A stretch of 30,783 bases of DNA, taken from contig JAFRMM010000041.1 of the NCBI GenBank assembly GCA_017430675.1, positions 1-30,783 on the forward strand. The letters run 5' to 3'. Origin of the DNA: Prevotella sp. Lineage in GTDB: Bacteria; Bacteroidota; Bacteroidia; Bacteroidales; Bacteroidaceae. The position numbers and the translations under genes are program-made. Below the pieces are notes generated by a model, which did no database searches, was not told the DNA's origin, and worked only from the letters and a program-made list of their open reading frames with translations. Below are positions 16,173 through 24,220 of this stretch, one piece after another (within the stretch, counting starts at the first letter, position 1; the number at the start of each line of letters is the position of its first letter).

Positions 16173-18734
16173 ATGAAAAGAGCAATGAGAAAACTATTCG
16201 TCCTGCTGTTATTGTGTGCAGCAGTCAACGGTACTATGGCGCAGAAGATCACCCGCAACTATCAAAACCAACCGCTCAGCCGAGTGCTGGAAGACCTCAA
16301 TGCCGCTACCTCCCGCCACGAGATATCATTCGTATATAACGACCTTGAGGATTTCACCGTCACCTGCACCCTCGAACGCCTCAGCCTCGACGATGCGCTG
16401 ATGAAGGTCGTAGGTTTCTATCCCGTCCGCATCGTCAGGGATGGCGACAAGTATTTCGTGGAGTGTACCCACAAGACCGAGCACCACTTGAAGGGCACCA
16501 TCGTTGACGAACAGGGCCAGCCTGTGGCCTTTGCCAATATTGCCGTCCTCAATCCTGCTGACTCCACTCTTCTCTCTGGTGGGGTCAGCAACGAGGCGGG
16601 CCAGTTTGTAGTTCCCTACGAGCAACATAAAATCCTCGTCCGCATCAGTTTCATCGGCTACAAGACCATCTACCGCCTCTGCACCCAAGAAGACATGGGC
16701 ACCATCCGGCTCCAGCGCGACAGTTACGTGGTGAAAGGGGTAACCGTGAAAGGTCATGTGCCTCAATACCAGATGGGCAGTGAGGGATTGGTGACCAACG
16801 TAGAGAATACGCCGTTAAGCCAGTTGGGAACTGCAGGTGACGTATTGAAACATGTGCCAGGCATTATTGCGAAAGACGATCAGTATGAGGTTTTTGGAAA
16901 GGGAACACCTATTATCTACATCAATGGCAGGAAAATGAGGAATCACAAGGAACTGGAACAACTGAAATCGACAGACATCAAGAACATAGAACTCATCACT
17001 AATCCCGGGGCCAAGTACGATGCTGCGGTTGGTGCTATTGTGAAGATACAGACTGTCCGTAAGGCTGGCGATGGTTTCAGCATTGACACATGGGGACGAT
17101 GGAAGCAGGGAAGGAAAGACCAAGAGGCCGCATCACTTGATATGAATTACCGTAACAATGGTTTGGACATCTTTGCTTCGCTGTGGGCCAGCAAAGGTAA
17201 ATATCTTCAATCATCAGAATTAACTCAAGAGGTTCAAACCGATACACTATGGCGACAGAGAAACGATATGAATATAGATATGGTTAATCGCGACTATAGC
17301 ATAGAAACTGGCTTCAATTATCTATTGGGAGAGAATCACGCATTTGGTGTAAAGTATGAATATTCTTTTCCTTCAGATTATGACGAGACAACAACATTGA
17401 CGAGCGATGTAACAACAAATGGAGATTTCTACGACAAATGGGAAAACCTGACTCAAAAACAGACAAAAGGAAATGCAAAGCATAAACTGAATGCCTATTA
17501 TATAGGTAAGGTAGGGAAACTGGATATTGACTGGAACTTCGATTTTCTCCATAGCGGCTACGATGAACAAAGCAAGATTGCAGAAACCTGTCAGATTCAG
17601 GACGACCGTACACTTGATGCTGAAAACCAGGTGAGAAACCGTATGCTGGCATCGAAACTGACAATGACCTATCCGCTGTTTGGCGGGTCGCTCGACTTTG
17701 GCGCAGAGTATATCAATACAAAGCGTCAGGATGACTATGTAAATCCACAAGGCTATGTTGCATCTACCTACAGCACACTAAAAGAGCAAAGCATTAGTCC
17801 GTATGCCGAATATTCGATACTGTTGCCTAAGGTTGGGCAGTTCCGTATGGGACTTCGTTATGAACACGTGAACTTTGATTACTATGAAAGCGGTCATCTT
17901 GTAGAAGGACAGAGCCGCAGTTACAGCAATCTCTATCCGTCGTTCTCCTTTGGCACACAGATTGGCAAGGTAATGGCACAGATAGCCTACTCTGCTAAGA
18001 CCACGCGCCCCACATACCGTCAGTTGAGCAACGACGTGTTCTATGTTAATCGATACTCCATGCAGCGAGGCAATCCCCTGCTCGACAACTCCATCCTTCA
18101 CAATATTTCTCTTCAATGCGTATGGAAGTTCCTGCAATTCTCAATCGACTATTCCGACGAGCGTGGAAGAATCATACATTGGATGGAACAGATAGACAAT
18201 ACGAATGTAACCTTGGTGACCTACAAGAACATTAAAAGTCTGAAATGGATTGTGCCCTTTGTGTCACTCGCACCTAAGTTTGGCCTCTGGCATCCGCAGT
18301 TGTCAATGGGCTTCCGCAAACAATGGTTCACAATGGAAACAACGGCAGGAAATATTTCCCTGAACAAACCTATGTTGTTAGTACAAGCGAATAACACTTT
18401 CAGATTCAGCAAGACCATAACAGGCGAACTTGACTTCACTTATCAAGGTCCGGGACATTATCAGAATATCTATTTGGATTATCATCAGACCGTCCTTGAT
18501 GTCAGCATCGTTAAGACATTCTTTAATGACCGTCTAAGCATTAAACTGGCTGGCGAGGATTTGTTTGACCGCAGTCGTGATGGGAACTTAGTCTATAATC
18601 ATCAGGTTAAATTGTGGCAAGGTAATTACCACCACCGCCGTCGATTCGTAGCAACTATCCGTTATAAGTTCAACACTACCCGCTCAAAGTACAAAGGCAC
18701 TGGTGCGGGCAACGATGAGAAGAGCCGACTATAG
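16173..18734 (+). CDS. TonB-dependent-type outer-membrane receptor with STN signalling domain, triad 3
   Basis: An 853-residue protein. The signal peptide ends near NGTMAQ (24). Then come an STN-like domain (about 26-100, SRVLEDLNAATSRHEISFVY), a carboxypeptidase-regulatory-like domain (GTIVDEQGQPVAFANIAVLN), a plug (GKGTPIIYINGRKM, then NPGAKYDAAVGAIVKIQT) and a barrel. Plug and barrel resemble receptor 1 more than receptor 2. The ends also match: SKYKGTGAGNDEKSRL here, SKYKGTGAGNAEKNRL in receptor 1, with a shared hairpin downstream. That points to duplication of the whole 3' end. ATG at 16185 is an alternative start. The ligand is unknown. Confidence 0.88.
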   Translation: MKRAMRKLFVLLLLCAAVNGTMAQKITRNYQNQPLSRVLEDLNAATSRHEISFVYNDLEDFTVTCTLERLSLDDALMKVVGFYPVRIVRDGDKYFVECTHKTEHHLKGTIVDEQGQPVAFANIAVLNPADSTLLSGGVSNEAGQFVVPYEQHKILVRISFIGYKTIYRLCTQEDMGTIRLQRDSYVVKGVTVKGHVPQYQMGSEGLVTNVENTPLSQLGTAGDVLKHVPGIIAKDDQYEVFGKGTPIIYINGRKMRNHKELEQLKSTDIKNIELITNPGAKYDAAVGAIVKIQTVRKAGDGFSIDTWGRWKQGRKDQEAASLDMNYRNNGLDIFASLWASKGKYLQSSELTQEVQTDTLWRQRNDMNIDMVNRDYSIETGFNYLLGENHAFGVKYEYSFPSDYDETTTLTSDVTTNGDFYDKWENLTQKQTKGNAKHKLNAYYIGKVGKLDIDWNFDFLHSGYDEQSKIAETCQIQDDRTLDAENQVRNRMLASKLTMTYPLFGGSLDFGAEYINTKRQDDYVNPQGYVASTYSTLKEQSISPYAEYSILLPKVGQFRMGLRYEHVNFDYYESGHLVEGQSRSYSNLYPSFSFGTQIGKVMAQIAYSAKTTRPTYRQLSNDVFYVNRYSMQRGNPLLDNSILHNISLQCVWKFLQFSIDYSDERGRIIHWMEQIDNTNVTLVTYKNIKSLKWIVPFVSLAPKFGLWHPQLSMGFRKQWFTMETTAGNISLNKPMLLVQANNTFRFSKTITGELDFTYQGPGHYQNIYLDYHQTVLDVSIVKTFFNDRLSIKLAGEDLFDRSRDGNLVYNHQVKLWQGNYHHRRRFVATIRYKFNTTRSKYKGTGAGNDEKSRL

Positions 18735-18750
18735 AATCTCTCTCATTATA

Positions 18751-18782
18751 GGGCAGTCGTCGGCCTAGTGCCGACACTGCCC
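18751..18782 (+). terminator. Hairpin repeat after receptor 3
   Basis: GGGCAGTCGTCGGC and GCCGACACTGCCC pair around TAGT-type loop bases with one bulge. It matches 7230-7261 almost completely, as do the preceding bases (AATCTCTCT). It lies between two convergent genes, so it could end transcription from both sides. Confidence 0.7.
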
Positions 18783-18814
18783 TATGTTAATTATATACCT
18801 AATTCAAGAGACCT

Positions 18815-20383
18815 TCACCTCTCCCGCCCTTTAATTCTGGAGCGCATGCTGCGGACGGAGGTGCGTTTCACGTCGAAGGCGGCGGCGATGGCCTCGTCGT
18901 CGTAGCGGAGGTCATCCTGCATGATGAGGAAGACGTACTGTGCCGTGGAGAGACCCTTGTACTTCCGCTCCCACTCCTGCCAACGCTTGGGGCGCAACTG
19001 GGCGAAGTAATCCACCAGGCACTGCAACTCCTTGGCCGTGGCCTGGGCGATGCACTGGCGCTGCTGCAACTGGCTGTACATCTGCGTACCAATCAGCAGT
19101 GTGCCCGATATGCGCTCCATGCGATTCTCCAGTTCCTCCTTCAGCCGTGCCATCTCCTGACCGCTGTCCTCCCCACCCTTTTCCAGTTGCTCTATCATTG
19201 TGCGCAGTTCACTGATATGTCCTGCATCCTCGTCCAGTCGGAAATTCAGCCGACGCACTTTCCTGCGGTGCCACCATATACCAAAAACGATGGCGATTGT
19301 CACTACGACAATCAGAGCGATTATTAGCCACAGCATCCACATGGTCTGGCGATGGAACTCCTTCGTCTGCTGCACCTCGTCGAACTTCTGCTGCCAGTCA
19401 ACCATCAGCATGGCCTGATTCGTGTAATTCAATTTGTCGTACTCAAGTAGCATCATCCTTGCTTCTGAAGCCCGCTCTCGATCGCCCGTCAGTTCATAGA
19501 GTTCAGACAGAAGTTTCAGACATTTCCTGCGAGTTCTCTGGTCACCATCTTCCGACCCCAACTTTGCCAGTTTGATGGCCTTCTCATATTCTCCTTGGGC
19601 TTTTCGTATATAAGCCGGTACCAGATACCATGTAGTGTGAGTGCTGTCTATTTGATTCCATTTGTTCAAGTATTCCACGGCCTTGATGGTTTCCCCCTTC
19701 TCCGCATATATCTCCGACATCATACTATAGATGTCTGACAACATGGTCATGTCTGCAATTTTCTCCAGTTCAACACCTCTTTTAATATATATGTATGCAC
19801 TGTCCAACTGATCCATGTCTGCATGAGCAGTAGCGCATAGGAGCAGGCTTCTGAGCATCATCGTGTTGTCTTTTAGTTCGATACTACTGTCCATTAGTTT
19901 ATGTGAATACTTGAGGATAGAAGGATAATTCCTGAAATAGTAGTTGGCGTGAACTAAATATTGATAGACTTGGCTTTTTAATTCTTCGTCATCATTTCTT
20001 TCCGAAATGGCCTCTGCCACCTTGAAGTCCCTGACGGCATCAATAATATTGCCAAACCTGTACATTCTGATAACTCCGCGGTATAAATAAGCGCGACTAC
20101 GAAGCCAGTCACCACCGTGCAGGTCGTAATAGGCAATGCTGGCAGATATGAGCGAGTCATTTTCCAGTTTTCTATTAGTTTTATAGGCCACTATCGTTTT
20201 CAGCAGTCCATATTCAGCCTTTCTGCTCTCCGTCAGAGAACTTGTATTTACTTTAGCCAAGATAGATCTTGCCTCATTAGGTCTATTGATCTTTTCCCAT
20301 ACCTCCCTAAACTGGGGGGCCTGTGGTTCCGTGCATCCCATCACGATGGCCATGACTGCCAGCAGGATAAACAGTTTCTTCAT
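18815..20383 (-). CDS. Transmembrane TPR regulator with C-terminal HTH-like region
   Basis: A 522-residue protein. It has a lipoprotein-like signal (VMGC, Cys17) and a long helical TPR-type periplasmic region (about 25-320, for example SDIYSMMSEIYAEKGETIKA). One transmembrane helix is at about 349-371, followed by a charged coiled coil (378-427). The cytoplasmic end (about 470-522) looks like a helix-turn-helix (AQYVFLIMQDD, then DEAIAAAFDVKRTSVRSMRS). This layout is common in Bacteroidetes membrane regulators that sense a periplasmic signal and bind DNA directly. Having both a lipobox and an internal membrane helix is odd; the N-terminus might instead be a simple signal peptide. It diverges from the propeller-thioredoxin lipoprotein gene with canonical promoters on both sides, so it may regulate that gene. 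Confidence 0.75.
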   Translation of the reverse strand: MKKLFILLAVMAIVMGCTEPQAPQFREVWEKINRPNEARSILAKVNTSSLTESRKAEYGLLKTIVAYKTNRKLENDSLISASIAYYDLHGGDWLRSRAYLYRGVIRMYRFGNIIDAVRDFKVAEAISERNDDEELKSQVYQYLVHANYYFRNYPSILKYSHKLMDSSIELKDNTMMLRSLLLCATAHADMDQLDSAYIYIKRGVELEKIADMTMLSDIYSMMSEIYAEKGETIKAVEYLNKWNQIDSTHTTWYLVPAYIRKAQGEYEKAIKLAKLGSEDGDQRTRRKCLKLLSELYELTGDRERASEARMMLLEYDKLNYTNQAMLMVDWQQKFDEVQQTKEFHRQTMWMLWLIIALIVVVTIAIVFGIWWHRRKVRRLNFRLDEDAGHISELRTMIEQLEKGGEDSGQEMARLKEELENRMERISGTLLIGTQMYSQLQQRQCIAQATAKELQCLVDYFAQLRPKRWQEWERKYKGLSTAQYVFLIMQDDLRYDDEAIAAAFDVKRTSVRSMRSRIKGRER

Positions 20384-20402
20384 ATCGTTTGTTATTTGGT
20401 TG

Positions 20403-20433
20403 CAAAATTACGGCCTTTTAGTCACATCTGCAA
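20403..20433 (-). promoter_or_regulatory. Canonical Bacteroidetes promoter of the TPR regulator
   Basis: On the minus strand TTG (20433-20431), exactly 20 nt, then TAATTTTG (20410-20403), about 20 nt before the ATG. This fits the TTG-N20-TAnnTTTG pattern. Confidence 0.8.
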
Positions 20434-20577
20434 GATTTTTTACGCGTTTTCTCCTTCTCAGGGCGTTCCTCTCAGCCACTTTTTTTCTCTGACGGTTTTC
20501 ACTTATCTGTCATATTTCCAGACTTTTAGCCCGGAAAAGGCTGCAACACCCCAGACGACGATTTCCCGTTAAAATCC

Positions 20578-20608
20578 TTGTGTGGTTTATCTATTCATCA
20601 TAACTTTG
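20578..20608 (+). promoter_or_regulatory. Canonical Bacteroidetes promoter of the propeller-thioredoxin gene
   Basis: TTG (20578-20580), exactly 20 nt, then TAACTTTG (20601-20608), 30 nt before the ATG. It faces away from the promoter at 20403-20433. The roughly 145 nt between them contain no gene and could hold a shared operator. Confidence 0.82.
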
Positions 20609-20638
20609 CCATCGTAATTCATCAAAACAAAACGAGCA

Positions 20639-22591
20639 ATGAAGACTAAAAATGTTATCGTAATTCTAATTGGAATGGCATCATTCTTCTCTTGTGCAGA
20701 CAGAGGCGGTGCAGAGTTTGAAGTGTTCCTCGAGGGACAACTTGTAAAGACAGACGTGAATAAGGGCAAATGGCCCAGATGGATGTATGGGGACGACCTC
20801 TATGCCCTGGATCATGACTATAACCTTTGGCGTGGTAAACTGACCAAATCAGAATGGCAGGAAGCGGAGAAGGTCTTTGTGCATGGACATGGGCAGAATG
20901 AGTTTGGAGATATGATAATATCCCAAGACGTTGATGGAACATTATATGTTTTGGATCATCCCATTAAAGATAATATGGCCAGTCTATCGATGACCTCACT
21001 GACAAAGATTCAACAAACAGACAATATGGCCTCTATCAAGAACCCGAAGAATTGGGAGAAGTATGACCTTACGGAAATGTCTTTTTGGCTGTGCGGTGAC
21101 AGATTCGTAGTCTTGTCCGACTCCACCATTCTTACAGTTGGAACACCCGAAAACGATCAGCACCATATTATCTCGGTCATCAACTACAAGAACCAGACAG
21201 TCACTCCGCTCGACTATTGGCCAAATGACAGTACACCGGAGGCTCTGGATGATGAGAAATTGATGGTATATACCCATGGCAGCGGTATCGAAAGGAATGG
21301 TAAAGACAGACTCCTGTATTGGGATGATTCTGGAAAACTGGCTTTCATTTTTACTATTGATGGCGCAAAAACGAATATCTTGAACCATATATATGATGAC
21401 TTTCTTCCTATCCCCGGAATAGCCAAGACACCATCGCGTGAACGGATACACTGTTGCGCTGATAATGACAGGATTTATGTGCTTTATAAGAATTTAACCA
21501 GTAAGGGCGAGAAAATGGTGCAATATGACAGGAAAGAACCTTTCCCCTTTGGTAACGTAGTAGAGGTCTATGACTGGGACGGCATCAAGCAACAGATCAT
21601 CCATCTTGACCAATTGGGACAGGAAATCATGTTGTCCAAGGATGGAACAAACCTTTACCTTTATTCTGGATATCTACAGGATGGATCCGATCCATATATT
21701 TACTCATACGATTTAGGTGATGACTGTGTGCAAATGTCCAAGAATACAAAGGATTCCCAAAAAGAATCAAAGCAGGAAGCAGTTGATTCTCTGCATGTTC
21801 TTGAGGTAGGTGATAAATACGTCGATGCAGAACTCTTTGATATGCAGGGCAACACGCATCGCCTATTTGAAGCCTTTGGCGATGGCCGCTATGTGCTGCT
21901 TGACTTCTGGAATCTCGGCTGTGGCGCGTGCCGACAGTCAGAGTCAGAGTTGCTGGAAGTCTATAAGCGAATGAACGGTGCGTTGGAAATCGTTGGTATC
22001 AACTTGGATTCGATACCAAGATGGCAGAATCATGAGTGGAGTAAGCACATCGTCTGGAAAAACTGGAATGACGGTAAAGGGTACAAAGGGGGCATCAAGA
22101 GCCACTATTACGACTGGAATGCCGCACCCTTCTACGTCCTGTTGTCGCCCGACGGCCGTATTCTTTGGGAGATGGCTGGTTACGGTGCAGGAGATTTCTT
22201 AGGAATAGCCGAGGCCCTCAACGGCCCTAAGCAGGACAACTATTCCAGTCCCCAGTTAGCAGTTCGTCGTGTAGATGCTAACGGACGAAACACCAAAGTC
22301 AGTTTCCGCATTTATTGTAAAAAAGGCTTATGGTTTAACATCGCCAAAGAATCCTATCTTGAGGCCAACGGTAAGAAATACAAACTGACAGAAGCCGACG
22401 GCATCAAACTCGGAGAGAACAACATTCCTCAAGAAAAGGCATACACAGTCAGGGTAAAATACGGACTCGACATCAACTACTGCGACTTCACGCTTACATT
22501 CGAACCGTTCGACACCGTTCCTGAGTCCTTTGACTTCAAGGCAGGTGATAGCGAGGATGCATTCTTCATCCGCAACATTTCACTGAAATAA
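20639..22591 (+). CDS. Lipoprotein fusing a propeller-like domain to a thioredoxin-like domain
   Basis: A 650-residue lipoprotein (lipobox FFSC, Cys19). Residues about 25-370 resemble the TolB-like propeller of Bacteroidetes BF3164-type lipoproteins, with repeated strands such as GDDLYALDHDYNLW, DGTLYVLDHP and NDRIYVLYKN. Residues about 390-530 form a TlpA-like thioredoxin fold with active site CGAC (428-431) in LLDFWNLGCGACRQSE. Residues about 535-650 are a beta-rich module (SYLEANGKKYKLTEADGIKL, then FDFKAGDSEDAFFIRNISLK), repeated at the end of the 22760 protein. It is likely a periplasmic or surface thiol-disulfide protein with a binding propeller. CGAC differs from the usual CGPC, which may change redox potential. 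The parts are recognisable; the combination is unusual to me. Confidence 0.72.
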   Translation: MKTKNVIVILIGMASFFSCADRGGAEFEVFLEGQLVKTDVNKGKWPRWMYGDDLYALDHDYNLWRGKLTKSEWQEAEKVFVHGHGQNEFGDMIISQDVDGTLYVLDHPIKDNMASLSMTSLTKIQQTDNMASIKNPKNWEKYDLTEMSFWLCGDRFVVLSDSTILTVGTPENDQHHIISVINYKNQTVTPLDYWPNDSTPEALDDEKLMVYTHGSGIERNGKDRLLYWDDSGKLAFIFTIDGAKTNILNHIYDDFLPIPGIAKTPSRERIHCCADNDRIYVLYKNLTSKGEKMVQYDRKEPFPFGNVVEVYDWDGIKQQIIHLDQLGQEIMLSKDGTNLYLYSGYLQDGSDPYIYSYDLGDDCVQMSKNTKDSQKESKQEAVDSLHVLEVGDKYVDAELFDMQGNTHRLFEAFGDGRYVLLDFWNLGCGACRQSESELLEVYKRMNGALEIVGINLDSIPRWQNHEWSKHIVWKNWNDGKGYKGGIKSHYYDWNAAPFYVLLSPDGRILWEMAGYGAGDFLGIAEALNGPKQDNYSSPQLAVRRVDANGRNTKVSFRIYCKKGLWFNIAKESYLEANGKKYKLTEADGIKLGENNIPQEKAYTVRVKYGLDINYCDFTLTFEPFDTVPESFDFKAGDSEDAFFIRNISLK

Positions 22592-22597
22592 ACGATT

Positions 22598-22708
22598 ATG
22601 AGAAGAATAGACGAAATATTAGAAATGTTGAAGGGCATACAAGTCGTAATTGACAGTCCTGAAGAAATGACGGAGCGCATTATGAACAACTTGACAATTA
22701 CGATTTGA
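22598..22708 (+). CDS. Possible 36-residue small protein
   Basis: An ATG-to-TGA frame encoding MRRIDEILEMLKGIQVVIDS followed by PEEMTERIMNNLTITI. It starts 6 nt after the lipoprotein stop. The amphipathic pattern and the ending PEEMTERIMNNL recall the N-terminal part of small Prevotella proteins linked to ECF sigma systems, but that is recollection, not a search. It may be a real small gene, or the start of a longer gene that has been lost. Confidence 0.35.
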   Translation: MRRIDEILEMLKGIQVVIDSPEEMTERIMNNLTITI

Positions 22709-22723
22709 CTTTTGCCTGGAATA

Positions 22724-22741
22724 AGCGTATATTATATAGGA
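22724..22741 (+). promoter_or_regulatory. Upstream motif shared with 25426-25445, copy 1
   Basis: AGCGTATATTATATAGGA lies 18 nt before the ATG of the DUF4369-like thioredoxin gene. A near copy (AGCGTATAATAATATAGGA) lies before the amber-bearing thioredoxin gene at 25468. There is no TAnnTTTG box here, so this may be an alternative-sigma promoter or a leader element. Confidence 0.4.
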
Positions 22742-22759
22742 CATCATAATTAGATTAAC

Positions 22760-24220
22760 ATGAAGAAAACCATCATCACAGCACTGCTCACCCTCGTCGC
22801 CATGACGGGCTGGGCACAGACAAAGACAGCAACTGTCACTGGTTATTCACCCGCACTGAAAGACGGCACGTTGGTACTTGCCGGTACTGGTATTAGTGGG
22901 TCTGTTGTAGATACCGTGCAAAGCGGGCGCTTTGCCTTTACTCTACCCGTTGAAGAATTATCCAACGGTTTTCTTTCCTTAGCGGGCGAAGGTTGTCCCA
23001 GTTTCCCACTCTCCCTCATGATGAAGCCTGATGTGACTATAAAACTGACGGGTACAGACTGTATCCATCCACTTTGGAAGGTGGAAAGTCCGATTCCCGA
23101 GCAGCAGACATTGAACCGTATGACGGAGCATTGTCGTGAAGCCATAGTGGAACTTATCCAAACTATACAAAACAGAGATAGGGACAAGTTGGACTCCATC
23201 GAAATGATATATACGAAGCAGCAACTGGACATCCTGCCCTCACTGCCTGTGGATGCTGCGTCTTTAAATGTTCTGTGGCGCATATCCAGAATGCTGATAA
23301 ACATGAAAGGCTTCCCATACATGGAGCAGTTGAAGGATCTGGAGAAGTCTTTCGCTGCCCGTGCGCCGAAAGGCTTTGAAGATCAATTGGCAGAGATACA
23401 TACCTATATTTATCCTCCACAAGTCCTGCAGATAGGTGACGAGGCCGTCGATGCAGAACTCTTCGACATGGAGGGCAACACACATCACCTCCTTGAAGGC
23501 ATGACGGATGGCCGATACCTGCTGCTTGATCTCTGGGGTATCGGCTGCGGCCCGTGCCGGATGGCTGAACCAGAGATGAGGGTGGTCTATGAACGAATGA
23601 AGGATAAACTGGAAATCGTCGGTGTCTGTGAAGACATGATCTCCTCATGGAAGAGCAACGACTTCAGTAAGCGCATCGTTTGGAAAAACTGGAACGACGG
23701 CAAGATGGGAAGCAGCATCAGCAGCAGATATTGCGACGAAGGGGCTGTGCCATATTACATATTGATCTCACCCGACAGGCGCATCGTAATGAAGAAACCG
23801 GGTTATTATACTGGAATGTTCTTAGGTTTGGCCGATGCCATCAACGGACTCAACATCAAGCAAGACAACAGTGCCAATTTCGAGTTGTCCATTCGGAAAG
23901 TTGAAGCCAATGCCAACGGCACCACCGTCGGTTTCCGCTATTATAGCCATAAGGAATACGGTTTCCGCATCGTCAAGGATTCCTATCTTGAGGCCAACGG
24001 CAAGAAATATAAAGTGACAGTAGCAGACGGCATCACGCTTGACGAGAACAATTATACCACCGTGAAAGCAACAGATTCCACAGAGTATTTCCTGAGTGAC
24101 CTGAACTACTCTGACTTCACACTGACCTTCGAGCCGTTCGAGACTGTTCCAGATACCTTCGACTTCAAGGCAGGCGACGGCGAGGGCGCCTTCATCATCC
24201 GAAACATTTCACTGAAATAA
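22760..24220 (+). CDS. Secreted DUF4369-like/TlpA-like thioredoxin-family protein
   Basis: A 486-residue protein with a signal peptide (MKKTIITALLTLVAMTGWAQ). The N-terminal part (about 24-110) resembles DUF4369: a short beta-rich domain with DGTLVLAGTGISGSVVDTVQ. A helical linker follows, then a TlpA-like thioredoxin domain (about 225-365) with CGPC at 263-266 in DLWGIGCGPCRMAEPEM. The last 120 residues are the module found in the 20639 protein (SYLEANGKKYKVTVADGITL, then FDFKAGDGEGAFIIRNISLK). From VDAELFDM onward the two genes are similar at the DNA level too, so one arose by fairly recent duplication. It probably acts in periplasmic or envelope thiol-disulfide exchange; its partner is unknown. 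The TPR gene starts directly after its stop, so the two are co-transcribed. Confidence 0.82.
   Translation: MKKTIITALLTLVAMTGWAQTKTATVTGYSPALKDGTLVLAGTGISGSVVDTVQSGRFAFTLPVEELSNGFLSLAGEGCPSFPLSLMMKPDVTIKLTGTDCIHPLWKVESPIPEQQTLNRMTEHCREAIVELIQTIQNRDRDKLDSIEMIYTKQQLDILPSLPVDAASLNVLWRISRMLINMKGFPYMEQLKDLEKSFAARAPKGFEDQLAEIHTYIYPPQVLQIGDEAVDAELFDMEGNTHHLLEGMTDGRYLLLDLWGIGCGPCRMAEPEMRVVYERMKDKLEIVGVCEDMISSWKSNDFSKRIVWKNWNDGKMGSSISSRYCDEGAVPYYILISPDRRIVMKKPGYYTGMFLGLADAINGLNIKQDNSANFELSIRKVEANANGTTVGFRYYSHKEYGFRIVKDSYLEANGKKYKVTVADGITLDENNYTTVKATDSTEYFLSDLNYSDFTLTFEPFETVPDTFDFKAGDGEGAFIIRNISLK

Noticed and set aside
4633..18734. SusC/SusD polysaccharide utilisation locus
   Set aside because: No SusD-like lipoprotein follows any receptor, and the only glycoside hydrolase lies in the separate arabinose operon.
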